From NCBI GenBank assembly GCA_963840075.1, contig CAWIXS010000033.1, positions 1 to 64,000 on the forward strand: a DNA stretch of 64,000 bases, in the 5' to 3' direction. This DNA comes from AWTP1-13 sp963840075 (lineage in GTDB: Bacteria; Pseudomonadota; Alphaproteobacteria; Rhizobiales; Hyphomicrobiaceae). Under the pieces are notes generated by a model. It searched no databases. It was not told where the DNA came from and saw nothing but the letters and a program-made list of their open reading frames with translations. The translations under genes were made by a program, and so were the position numbers. The first letter of the stretch is position 1. Every line of letters starts with the position of its first letter. Positions 17,559-25,249 of this stretch are shown here, one piece after another.

Positions 17559-18170
17559 TTAGGATCTTATGAACTCGGCTTCGATCAACAGGGTCACTTC
17601 GTCCCCAATCAGCGGCAGCATGAACGTCATCCCGAAATCAGAGCGCTTGAGCTTGGCGACGCCGGAAAATCCCAGCGCTGGCGCTTGCGCCATGGGATGT
17701 TGCTTGGCGCCGTTGAGTGTGACGTAGATTGTCAGCGGTTTGGTGATGCCGCGCAACGTCAGATCACCGGTTACGTTCGCGGTCGTCTTACCGGTGCGCT
17801 CGACCCTCGTTGAGGAGAAGGTTATCCGGGTGAACTCCTTGGCATTGAAGAAATTCTCGCCCCCTCCCAGGTCCTTGTCGAAATCTCTTCTCTCCGTGAA
17901 GGGATAATCAGTACGAACCGACGTGGGGTCTACCGTAACGACGACTTTGGCACTCTGCGGGCTGGCGGGATCTATGTCGAGCGTGGCATCGAACTTAGTG
18001 AAGCGGGCCGTGTAGTTTGACAGACCGAGGTGGTTGACCTTCCAGGTGAGACTCGAATGAGCGCGGTCCATCCTGTAGGTTCCAGCGGGCGGTGCCGCTG
18101 GCTCTGCCCGGACGGCCGTGATCTCTAGAACCAGCGCGACAACGCCGGCGATCAGACCCTTGCGCATCAT
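17559..18170 (-). CDS. YceI family protein, second copy
   Basis: From ATG 18170 (MMRKGLIAGVVALVLEITAV) a 203-residue exported YceI protein is read. Landmarks are AGTYRMDRAHSSLTWKVNHL, SNYTARFTKFDATLDIDP, SVRTDYPFTERRDFDKDLGG, FFNAKEFTRITFSSTRVE and KRSDFGMTFMLPLIGDEV. It is the more canonical of the two copies, with the full AHSSLTWKVNHLG lipid-binding entry strand. It ends 14 bases before the b561 gene. The same frame is open upstream into an H-NS-like gene (next entry); ATG 18170 with its signal peptide is the sensible start. Confidence 0.9.
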   Translation of the reverse strand: MMRKGLIAGVVALVLEITAVRAEPAAPPAGTYRMDRAHSSLTWKVNHLGLSNYTARFTKFDATLDIDPASPQSAKVVVTVDPTSVRTDYPFTERRDFDKDLGGGENFFNAKEFTRITFSSTRVERTGKTTANVTGDLTLRGITKPLTIYVTLNGAKQHPMAQAPALGFSGVAKLKRSDFGMTFMLPLIGDEVTLLIEAEFIRS

Positions 18171-18704
18171 GCCTTCCCTCTTTGATGCGGCGCATTCCCG
18201 CCTTCCCTCTCCTGATACGGCCCTGCCACGAGTGCGGATGAGACACAGGCGGCGCTGCGACCTTCGCGTGCGGCAAAGCCAGCTCGAGGCAGTGTCGGAC
18301 GTGCGGGACAGTCTACGGCCGTCGGACAATACCAGGGTCGCAGCCAACCTTTCAAGCACCGCGCGCCAAGACCTGCGCGCAACTTCAGCGAGAAAATCTT
18401 CCTTCTTCGCCTTCCCGGCTTTCGTCGCCGCGGTCATCCAGCGCGGCATGCGCCCGCGACCGCTCCAGGTGTTTTCCGGATTCTGCGGATCGCGGTATTT
18501 GATCGCTACGCTGCCCTTCCCTTTACGGCCCTTGCCGAAGAGGTCGCCGATCTCGAGCCCATGATCCTTGACCATGGCGATGATGCGCTCCCGCAATTGG
18601 GCTCGCTCGGCGTTCTGCTTCTCGATTTTGAGGCGCTCAATGCGTACCTTGCATTGCGCCAATTCCGCGTACGACATGCTACCAAGATTACCGGTCCTGG
18701 CCAT
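17559..18704 (-). CDS. continuous frame: H-NS-like DNA-binding protein running into YceI
   Basis: Residues 1-106 (18704 to about 18387) are an H-NS family protein. A coiled-coil oligomerisation part contains LAQCKVRIERLKIEKQNAER, and the C-terminal DNA-binding core is KYRDPQNPENTWSGRGRMPR followed by WM. Members normally stop right after the lysine-rich KAGKAKKEDFLA. Here no stop occurs; about 72 unrelated residues follow and the frame enters the YceI signal peptide at 18170. Either the hns stop was lost, giving a chimeric 381-residue product, or YceI is simply translated from its own start. H-NS proteins silence horizontally acquired, A+T-rich DNA. Confidence 0.7.
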   Translation of the reverse strand: MARTGNLGSMSYAELAQCKVRIERLKIEKQNAERAQLRERIIAMVKDHGLEIGDLFGKGRKGKGSVAIKYRDPQNPENTWSGRGRMPRWMTAATKAGKAKKEDFLAEVARRSWRAVLERLAATLVLSDGRRLSRTSDTASSWLCRTRRSQRRLCLIRTRGRAVSGEGRRECAASKREGMMRKGLIAGVVALVLEITAVRAEPAAPPAGTYRMDRAHSSLTWKVNHLGLSNYTARFTKFDATLDIDPASPQSAKVVVTVDPTSVRTDYPFTERRDFDKDLGGGENFFNAKEFTRITFSSTRVERTGKTTANVTGDLTLRGITKPLTIYVTLNGAKQHPMAQAPALGFSGVAKLKRSDFGMTFMLPLIGDEVTLLIEAEFIRS

Positions 18705-18742
18705 TCCCTATCTTCGTTGCTGCAACTGGCCCGCGCGCCGAG

Positions 18743-18910
18743 GGGCCGCCGATCGAGCAAGTGGTCTATCCCGGCACTCACCATGGTTTCTATTACCCAC
18801 ACCTCCAGCCCGGCATGGCGCTCTTTGGCCACTGGGTAGAATACAACGGTGACACAGCGGACAAATCAAGCGTCCGGATGCAGCAGTTTCTCAATCGCCA
18901 TCTCAACTGA
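18743..18910 (+). pseudogene. dienelactone hydrolase family, C-terminal remnant
   Basis: The plus strand carries 55 codons without a start: PPIEQVVYPGTHHGFYYPHL, then FGHWVEYNGDTADKSS and the end FLNRHLN at 18910. GTHHGF holds the catalytic His of dienelactone hydrolase-type alpha/beta hydrolases. The rest of the gene, with the nucleophile, is lost at the junction with the H-NS gene. Confidence 0.65.
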
Positions 18911-19447
18911 GGGTATGCCGATAGAGCAGAGGGATTGACTTCCGCAACGGGTCTTGTGTCACGAGCATCGCCGGTCCACACGGCGTTGCGCAACTGTACG
19001 AGAGATGAAGGAGGGCCCTTCGGGTTCGGCAATCAGGTCGCCGATCCCAAGCCACCGCGAGCGGCCGTGGTCAAGAGCCATGGTCGTGAGCGTCGCGGAA
19101 AAGTCGGGACATCGATCCTGGCAGGTATGGTCGAGAAAGGCGAGCGCAAGCGAACTGCTTCTGAAGCGTCGAAAGCCGATTAGGCGATGTCAAAACGCGG
19201 GGTGACCCTTCCTGTGAGGGGCTCGGGTGAAATTCCCCGGAGCCTACTCGGCAATCGCGTCGCGCGCTAACCGTCAGACGGAAGAAGTGATCGGGAACCC
19301 GACGTTGAGCCAAGCGCGTGATGCCATCCACTTCGCGGCGAAGAGCGAGATCTGACCGGCCGGGCATCGCGACGACGCGATAGCCGACATAGCGGACGTG
19401 GTCGGCGACGGGTTGCGGGTCGCCGATCACGGATGGGCCGATGTCCG
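18911..19447. other. non-coding region with a structured-RNA-like segment
   Basis: No convincing protein frame. Around 19190-19260 GGGGTGACCCTTCC and GGCTCGGGTGAAATTCCCC are followed by GGAGCC, which can fold as nested hairpins and resembles parts of group II intron RNA. This identity was not established. Confidence 0.3.
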
Positions 19448-19630
19448 CTAATGTATTTCGCCGTGCGAAAACGCCGGCGCGCCACGACGGCGTAGAATTA
19501 CGTTCTCACTGGCCAACCGTTCGGCCGCCTCGCGCGAGGCCCGCGTCGCGTGGGCCGCTGGTTGAGAGCCGCAGAAAACCAGCAAACACCGCACCTCATG
19601 CACGTCAGGTGCGTGGCTCACGTCCCTCAA
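19448..19630 (-). CDS. short conserved-looking hypothetical protein
   Basis: A 60-residue minus frame ends with REAAERLASENVILRRRGAP and FSHGEIH. I have the impression that the SENVILRRRGAPAFS string recurs in small accessory-genome proteins, but no function is known to me. It may be a fragment. Confidence 0.25.
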   Translation of the reverse strand: MRDVSHAPDVHEVRCLLVFCGSQPAAHATRASREAAERLASENVILRRRGAPAFSHGEIH

Positions 19631-19880
19631 TCTATCCTACTACGTACCAACGGGCTGCGCGACCTGACGGCGAGTTGGAATAGGATACTAGTGATTTTTG
19701 ATCCGCACACGTTTTCACACAGCCAGGTATACCGGCGGCGGGACTGCCCGCCGGGGCAACACGCGCGAGAGTCGACGGTCGGAGTGGTCCGAACCGTCCG
19801 TCGGTCGGGTGACGCCGCATGCCAATTCTTGCCGTGAGCATACGCAGCAGCGTGATCGCCTTGAGCGGACGCGTCACAGG

Positions 19881-20372
19881 CTACGACAGCCGCTCCGAAC
19901 TCGCTTTGACCTCATCGCTCAACCGCCGCACGGTCTCCGTGGCCGTGCGGACGTCTTCTTCGCCGAGACCGACGCCAAGGGTCGCGGCGATCGCCAGGAA
20001 GCGTACGTTCAATGCGTGGTAGCGCGTGTCGCCCTTTGGCGTAAGCTGCACCAGCTTCGAGCGCCGGTGTTTCGGATTGTCGATGAATTCCACCAGCCCC
20101 TCAGCCGCAAGCTCATCCGCCAGCCGCTGCATGCGCTGGCGGCTGGTCGGCCGCATCTGCGCGATCTGTGGCACGGTCAGCGGACCAAGCAGCGCTAAGC
20201 TGCGCATAAAGCCGAACGCGCCGCCGCCCCAGCTGGTGATAAGCCCTGTTTTCTGACCGACGGCCCGGATCCTGAAGAAGCACTGGGCCACTTCGAGCAT
20301 CAGCTCGGCGATCGCCTCGCCCTTGCTGTCGACGATTGGGCGTGCCCCTTTCCTGTGTCGCGCCGAGGCCAT
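19881..20372 (-). CDS. MarR-family transcriptional regulator
   Basis: The 163-residue product is a MarR-type winged-helix protein: ELMLEVAQCFFRIRAVGQKT, LLGPLTVPQIAQMRPTSRQR, then MQRLADELAAEGLVEFIDNP, HRRSKLVQLTPKG and a C-terminal dimerisation helix. The ATG at 20372 is preferred over 20486, because two likely operators (20407-20451) would otherwise lie inside the gene. It is divergent from an ICMT-like methyltransferase gene 128 bp away. Confidence 0.85.
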   Translation of the reverse strand: MASARHRKGARPIVDSKGEAIAELMLEVAQCFFRIRAVGQKTGLITSWGGGAFGFMRSLALLGPLTVPQIAQMRPTSRQRMQRLADELAAEGLVEFIDNPKHRRSKLVQLTPKGDTRYHALNVRFLAIAATLGVGLGEEDVRTATETVRRLSDEVKASSERLS

Positions 20373-20406
20373 CGCCTTCCATCCGATTAGCTGCAGCAGT
20401 TTCCTG

Positions 20407-20451
20407 GTTGACACCCTCGTTGTCAACGTCCAGAATGACACCCTGGTTGTC
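20407..20451. promoter_or_regulatory. two tandem MarR-type operator candidates
   Basis: GTTGACA and TGTCAAC form an inverted repeat with a seven-base spacer at 20407-20427. The core TGACACCCTNGTTGTC recurs 27 bp further at 20436-20451. The pair sits between the divergent MarR and methyltransferase starts, the expected place for autoregulation. Confidence 0.45.
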
Positions 20452-20500
20452 GTTTGCGGCAATCTCTGCTGCGTCGCCTCCAGCATCGGCGGGAGCAGGC

Positions 20501-21001
20501 ATGGGCACGGACCCGGTCGGACAACAAGCGAACGACATCACAACCGCGGGCGTCATAGCGCGACCGCCGCTTCTCTTTCTTGGCGCGCTCCTGCTTGGCG
20601 TCGCCTCGGATCGCCTGCTGCCCTTGCCGTTCACCCTTCCGGGCGGTGCCCTGGTTCACTGGACGGTCGCCGGCTCCCTGATCCTCATCGGTCTGGCGCT
20701 CACAGCCGCGGGTATTCGCGACTTCTCCCGGGCGGCAACGCCAGTACCCACGAACGAGCCCACCCGCGCGCTGGTCACGGCCGGCATTCACGGCTGGAGC
20801 CGCAATCCCATCTACCTCGGCCTGTTTCTCATCTACGGCGGCATCGGCGTAGCGGCGCGCAGCCCGTGGGCCCTGATCTTGACGCTGCCTCTGGCCATCT
20901 CGGTTCGCTACGGCGTCGTCGCGCGCGAGGAGGCGTACCTGGAACGCCGGTTCGGCGACGCGTATCGGGACTACAAGGCGCGCGTGCGCCGCTGGCTGTA
21001 G
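20501..21001 (+). CDS. isoprenylcysteine methyltransferase-like membrane protein
   Basis: The 166-residue protein has four or five membrane helices and the ICMT/PEMT signature. The order is LLFLGALLLGVASDRLLPLP, GSLILIGLALTAAGIRDF, TNEPTRALVTAGIHGWSRNP, IYLGLFLIYGGIGVA, and the SAM-site tail REEAYLERRFGDAYRDY. Bacterial members methylate small molecules or lipids of mostly unknown identity. The substrate is not known. It is probably controlled by the divergent MarR protein. Confidence 0.85.
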   Translation: MGTDPVGQQANDITTAGVIARPPLLFLGALLLGVASDRLLPLPFTLPGGALVHWTVAGSLILIGLALTAAGIRDFSRAATPVPTNEPTRALVTAGIHGWSRNPIYLGLFLIYGGIGVAARSPWALILTLPLAISVRYGVVAREEAYLERRFGDAYRDYKARVRRWL

Positions 21002-21014
21002 CAGTCCGACAACA

Positions 21015-21214
21015 CTAGGAGCCCGTCCAGATAATGTCGTCGCGGAGGTCGACGTAGAATGAGATTCTCATCCGCTTCTCTATCGATGCCTCAGATAGTG
21101 TCTCAGCAGCGCCAGAGCCGCAAATCTGCGACGCGGCGTGAGGGCGTTTCGATGGCTGATAGAATTTCATTCCACGATTTTGATCCGTGTACGATTACTC
21201 GGACAGGCTCCTAG
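21015..21214. mobile_element. 200-bp MITE-like element
   Basis: CTAGGAGCCCGTCC at the left and GGACAGGCTCCTAG at the right are inverted repeats with one mismatch. CTAG at both outer ends fits a palindromic 4-bp target. The ends match the terminus of the IS1182-like element at 10521. The inside has no gene. Confidence 0.7.
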
Positions 21215-21225
21215 GTAGATCGACG

Positions 21226-21567
21226 ATGGGCTTCTCTGCACGTGGTCGCTGGGATGGTGGCGAGCGCAATCCGCCGATCGAGCGGCTGGGCGAAATCCTT
21301 CAAGAGCTCGACATCGAAACTGAAGATTTCGAGCATCCTGACGTTTCGCTCAAGCACGAGACGGAGTGGTGTCTCAGCGCATTCCTCTCTGGCCTGCTGA
21401 TATGGGAGAACGTAGGCGATGCTTCCGAGGACGACGATCCTGAGGGTGACCCCGTTAGACACATGAAAGGCGTGTCGCGACAGAAAGTCCTGGAGTTGTG
21501 GCTCAAGCTGGCGGCCGGCGACACTGCGGCGGTTGAAGCCGAACCCTGGCTGCCGGGCTCCCATTAG
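21226..21567 (+). CDS. small acidic orphan protein
   Basis: The 113-residue product is rich in Glu and Asp: RLGEILQELDIETEDFEHPD, ETEWCLSAFLSGLLIWENVG, SEDDDPEGDP, VSRQKVLELWLKLAAGD and EAEPWLPG. Such small acidic proteins are often immunity proteins of polymorphic toxins, but I do not recognise the family. The ATG at 21226 lies 12 bases after the MITE end, so the MITE may supply its upstream region. It stands alone between two MITEs. Confidence 0.6.
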   Translation: MGFSARGRWDGGERNPPIERLGEILQELDIETEDFEHPDVSLKHETEWCLSAFLSGLLIWENVGDASEDDDPEGDPVRHMKGVSRQKVLELWLKLAAGDTAAVEAEPWLPGSH

Positions 21568-21658
21568 AGACCAAGAAGCTAGCGCCTGGTGGCGTTGAGG
21601 GGCAGCCAAGCCTACGGAAGCTGACCCAAGGCTGTCGCCGACGGGCATCAATACTAAG

Positions 21659-21769
21659 GGCTCTGTTCGGCGACGATGTAGCAACGCTCGAAGCCATTGA
21701 TTTCATTGGTCGTCGTTGCCGGGAATGTGGGGCCTTTTTGCGGATTTTACAGTCTCCCCGAACAGAGCC
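21659..21769. mobile_element. 111-bp MITE-like element with 8-bp target duplication
   Basis: Perfect 12-bp terminal inverted repeats, GGCTCTGTTCGG at 21659-21670 and CCGAACAGAGCC at 21758-21769, are flanked by the direct repeat ATACTAAG (21651-21658 and 21770-21777). The GGCTCTGTT terminus and the 8-bp duplication are those of IS6-family elements, so an IS6-type transposase probably moved it. Confidence 0.8.
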
Positions 21770-21798
21770 ATACTAAGCGCTGCGCGCGAGAGGTGACA

Positions 21799-22374
21799 AT
21801 GTTTCCCGCGGACAAGCTGATGGCGTCTGGAGGCAACATCCACTGCCACCTTTTTGAGAACCCGAGCACCGGTCTTCCTAGAAACGTATTCTGGTCTATC
21901 ACGATCAATTTTCGCTCGATCGAATACGAAGGCCACGATTGGCGATGCTCGATCACTTGTGAGTGGTTGACATTGTCGCTGCGGGACTGGCGCGAACTGG
22001 GCGGCCGATCGCTCGACCTCAAGTATGGGGACGGGGGATCGGAGTCGAGTTTCTACATGTTTCAGCACGACATAGGAAAATCCACACGACTGCAAATCGG
22101 TACACGTTCCGGCAATACCTTCGATGTCGCAATGCAAATGGCGGTTGATTTCGCAGGCTATACGGGGCCGGACAGGAACCCGTCAATGGTTGTGCGTGGT
22201 CGCGCCACGGTACCTTTTACCGGGGTGATCGTCGTGCCCGAGAACCTTTCTCCCAATCCCAATACACCTGCCAAGGTGAGCAGCGCTGTCGGCACCTACT
22301 TGGACGTCACGCTGCTCAGACCTCCAGAGCGACGCGGGCATGCGTTCTGGATGGAACCGTTAACGGGCGTCTAG
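21799..22374 (+). CDS. hypothetical protein
   Basis: The 191-residue product has no signal peptide or membrane segment. Strand-rich segments (NVFWSITINFRSIEYEGHDW, RCSITCEWLTLSLRDW, FYMFQHDIGKSTRLQIGT, VRGRATVPFTGVIVVP) suggest an all-beta fold. A GAGAGG ribosome site precedes ATG 21799. I do not recognise the family. It lies downstream of the IS6-type MITE, with its codon use slightly less G+C-biased than the core genes. Confidence 0.55.
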   Translation: MFPADKLMASGGNIHCHLFENPSTGLPRNVFWSITINFRSIEYEGHDWRCSITCEWLTLSLRDWRELGGRSLDLKYGDGGSESSFYMFQHDIGKSTRLQIGTRSGNTFDVAMQMAVDFAGYTGPDRNPSMVVRGRATVPFTGVIVVPENLSPNPNTPAKVSSAVGTYLDVTLLRPPERRGHAFWMEPLTGV

Positions 22375-22379
22375 GTAGT

Positions 22380-22560
22380 TCAATAGACCCCAACTGAGCT
22401 TGATGTGGGTTCCGGGTCAAGAGCGGGCATGCGATCCGGCCGCGAGCGCGTACAAAGCACCTCAGACCGTATGTCCTTCCTTGAAGGGGCGACTCACCCT
22501 CGATGTTGCGGCGAGTTACCCGGATGGGCCGGGCAGAGCCTCAAACAAGGAGGGCGAGTC
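22380..22560 (+). ncRNA. possible IS110 left end with bridge-RNA region
   Basis: About 180 bases of non-coding DNA directly precede the IS110-type recombinase. In the IS110 subgroup this left-end segment encodes the bridge RNA that selects donor and target sites. No structure was computed here; the assignment is by position only. Confidence 0.3.
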
Positions 22561-23354
22561 GTGGGCGGTCATAGCCAGGCTTTTGTGGGGATCGATACGT
22601 CGAAGTCGCGTAATGCCGTTGCTGTTGCGGGGGATGGTCGCGGTGGGCAGGTTCGGGTGCTGGGCGAGCTGGACGCCACGGCTGCAGCGACGCGCAAGCT
22701 CGTTGCCAGGCCTGCAGCAGAATACAGCCAGCTGACGTTTTGCTGCGAAGCTGGCCCGACAGGGTACGGCCTCTACCGGTTCATTCGGGACCTCGGGCAT
22801 GACTGCCTGGTGGTGGCTCCCTCGTTGGTGCCCAAGAAAGCCGGTGATCGGATAAGGACGAACCGCCGCGACGCGGTGAGCTTGGCCAAGCTGTTGCGGG
22901 CCGGCGAACTGACCGCAATCTGGGTCCCGGACGAACGACATGAGGCGATGCGAGATCTCTGTCGCGCGCGCGAGGCAGCGCGGAAAACGGCGAGCGCCAG
23001 CAGATCTCGTCGTTCATGCTTCGTCTGGGACGATACTATCCACGCAAGAAGACGTGGGGACGCGCCCACATGAACTGGCTGATGCTGCAGAAGCTCGAGC
23101 GTCGCGAGCAGCGGATTGCCTTCGAAGAGCTCTTGGAGGCGGTGCGCCGAGAGAGCGAGCGTGTCGAGCGTTTGGAGCAGGCGATCCGCGAGGCGGTGCC
23201 GGAGAGGTCGCTTGCCGAGGTTGTCACGGCTTTGCAGGCCATGCGTGGAATAGATCTCGTTGCGACAGTGACGGTGCCTGCCGAAATCGGTGATCTGTCG
23301 CGCTTTCAAACACCGCGTGAGCTGATGGGCTATTTGGGCCTCGTGCCCTCGCCC
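22561..23354 (+). pseudogene. IS110-family transposase, frameshifted and 3'-truncated
   Basis: From GTG 22561 the DEDD recombinase domain is seen: AFVGIDTSKSRNAVAVAG, FCCEAGPTGYGLYRFIRDLG, KAGDRIRTNRRDAVSLAKLL and IWVPDERHEAMRDL. A frameshift lies near 22990, after which FMLRLGRYYPRKKTWGRAH continues. The C-terminal Tnp_20 part (EVVTALQAMRGIDLVATVTV, ELMGYLGLVPS) is cut at about 23350 by a group II intron remnant, before the catalytic Ser region. Inactive. Confidence 0.8.
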
Positions 23355-23439
23355 GCAACGGGTCTCCCCCTATGACTACCAACCACCTTCCGACGTGCCG
23401 TGCCCACTACCCCGAATGATTCGCACCTTCGGGGCGCAC
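23346..23439 (-). mobile_element. group II intron remnant with internal deletion
   Basis: On the minus strand GTGCGCCCCGAAGG starts at 23439, the same 5' end as intron copy A. After about 25 bases it jumps to the later domain I stretch GGGGTAGTGGGCACGG and then GGGGGAGACCCGTTGCGGGC, which matches copy B. It ends in the IS110 transposase gene. Only about 95 bases of the intron remain. Confidence 0.7.
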
Positions 23440-23573
23440 TGCCATGGATGGACTCGTGCTGGCAGGAAGGTCAGGTAGGAAGACCAATCTTTGAGTCCCT
23501 TCTGGAACTGTAGGGACGGGAGCCGCGCGGGTAACAAGCGCGAGCGCGGGCGGAACAACGCGGCGGCAGGCCG

Positions 23574-24596
23574 TCACCTCGAAGGTATAGCCGAATCCGC
23601 GAAGACAGGCGGAAGGTCGAAGCGGCGAAAGATGTCGTCGTCGAGGAAACGTGTGAGCGCGCTGATCTGATCGCTCGCCAGGGTCAGCACGATGAGGCCG
23701 GCGGGATGGGCCCTCGGAGCGTCGGCGGCCAATAGGTAACAGCCGAACGCGGGCTGCGTGTTGGCGCGCGTCGGTATGAGTTGGAACCGCCGCTCGCGCC
23801 GCCAGGCCGCGCTCGCGCGCAGGAACGACGCAATCGCCTCGCGGCCTTGATAGGCATGCGGCGCCGGCGGCATCGTGAGCCACGCGTCCTGAGTGAGCAG
23901 CGCGATCACGCCGTCGATGTCGTCGGCCATGAAGGCGTCGGCGAAGCGCCGCATGAGCTCCCGCTCGCGGGCGGAGCCGGGTGGCGGTACCAAATCGGCG
24001 GTCGGGCGCCGCTCGCCGAGGGTCGCCCGAGCGCGCTGCAGTGCGGCCTTCACGGCGGCATCGCTGGTGTCGAGCATCTCGGCCACCTCCGCGGTCGAGA
24101 AGCCCAGCACGTCCTGGAGTATAAGCGCTGCGGCCTGCCGTGGCGCCAACGTCTGCAACCCAGAGATAAACGCCAACTCGACGGCCTCGCGAGCCTGGTA
24201 GCGCGCCTCGGGCCCGGGCGTGTCGTCGGCGACAGCGAGGAGCAGCGTGTCGGGGTACGGCGAAAGCCATGCAACCTCGGCGCGCCGCGTTGCCTCAGGC
24301 GGCTCGAACGGGGGTACGGGTGACGACAACGGCCGCCGCGCGGCGTCGCGCAACGCGTTAAGACAGCGGTTCGTCGCGATCCGGTACAGCCAGGCCCGAA
24401 GCGAGGACCGCCCCTCGAAGCCGACGAGCCCGCGCCACGCCGCCAACAGCGTCTCCTGCACCATGTCCTCGGCGTCGGCGAGGGAGCCGAGCATGCGGTA
24501 GCAGTGCAGCTGCAATTCACGCCGGTGCGGCTCGGTCAGGTCGCGAAACGCCTGTTCATCGCCTGCCCTGGCATGCGCGAGGATGGCCCGAGGCAT
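23574..24596 (-). CDS. ECF sigma factor with C-terminal SnoaL-like domain
   Basis: The 340-residue protein has sigma region 2 (AFRDLTEPHRRELQLHCYRM, DAEDMVQETLLAAWRGL, LRAWLYRIATNRCLN) and region 4 (LAPRQAAALILQDVLGFSTA, EVAEMLDTSDAAVKAAL). About 120 residues of NTF2/SnoaL-type domain follow (LMRRFADAFMADDIDGVIAL, MPPAPHAYQGREAIASFL). This is the architecture of ECF groups without an anti-sigma factor, where the C-domain modulates activity. It is divergent from a small NTF2-like gene, its likely target. The promoter region of both is 24597-24689. Confidence 0.9.
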   Translation of the reverse strand: MPRAILAHARAGDEQAFRDLTEPHRRELQLHCYRMLGSLADAEDMVQETLLAAWRGLVGFEGRSSLRAWLYRIATNRCLNALRDAARRPLSSPVPPFEPPEATRRAEVAWLSPYPDTLLLAVADDTPGPEARYQAREAVELAFISGLQTLAPRQAAALILQDVLGFSTAEVAEMLDTSDAAVKAALQRARATLGERRPTADLVPPPGSARERELMRRFADAFMADDIDGVIALLTQDAWLTMPPAPHAYQGREAIASFLRASAAWRRERRFQLIPTRANTQPAFGCYLLAADAPRAHPAGLIVLTLASDQISALTRFLDDDIFRRFDLPPVFADSAIPSR

Positions 24597-24689
24597 CGTC
24601 GTCTTCTCCCATGCGCCGAGACCGGTCCATCTTCGCCCTCCGCGGTGTCATATCAGTCGGAAACAGTAACCGCAGAGGAGAAGCTCGTC

Positions 24690-25061
24690 ATGACCAAGGC
24701 TCCGAGCCCAGCCCTTCGTGTCGCGCTGGCATACCACGATGCCTGGACCAGAAAGGACATGGACCGGGCGATGATCTACATCGCCGACGACATCGTCTGC
24801 GACGCGCCAGCAGGACGCATTGAGGGCGCCGAGGCGTACCGCGCCTTCATGACTCCGTTCGTAGGGATGCTACTTCATTCGCAAATGATTGCCGCGTTCG
24901 GCGACGACGAGACGGCGCTAGTGATCTACGACACCCAGACCAAACTTGTCGAGAGCGCGCCGGCCGCGGAGTGCGTGACCGTCAGGGACGGCAAGATTGT
25001 CCGTAGCCGCTTTGTGTTTGATCGCGCGCCGTTCGATGCGGCACGCAAGGCGGCCCAGTGA
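24690..25061 (+). CDS. NTF2/SnoaL-like small protein
   Basis: The 123-residue product has a SnoaL fold pattern: ALAYHDAWTRKDMDRAMIYI, ADDIVCDAPAGRIEGAEAYR, then a C-terminal strand region VTVRDGKIVRSRFVFDRAPF. Proteins of this size act as isomerases, hydrolases or ligand binders; the reaction is unknown. The ATG at 24690 follows GCAGAGGAGAAG, a good ribosome site. It is divergent from the sigma factor, which itself ends in a SnoaL domain. Confidence 0.8.
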   Translation: MTKAPSPALRVALAYHDAWTRKDMDRAMIYIADDIVCDAPAGRIEGAEAYRAFMTPFVGMLLHSQMIAAFGDDETALVIYDTQTKLVESAPAAECVTVRDGKIVRSRFVFDRAPFDAARKAAQ

Positions 25062-25249
25062 CACGGCACACCGGGACAGATCGCCAGGGTATGCATACCG
25101 GAGGCAAACCCGGCGGATGATAGCGGCAGGAAGGAGCTGGCACCCCGCGGGCGCGAGCCCCCTCCCAATGTCAGCAGGTAGGCGAGGTCGGGCCAACACA
25201 CGACGGACCAGACGCGAACGTGGACCGGGAGGAGCCGCAGCCCCATTGG

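Noticed and set aside
19190..19260. cobalamin riboswitch
   Set aside because: A GGTGAAATTCC string is present but the B12 box and the GCCACTG element are not, and no transport or cobalamin gene follows.
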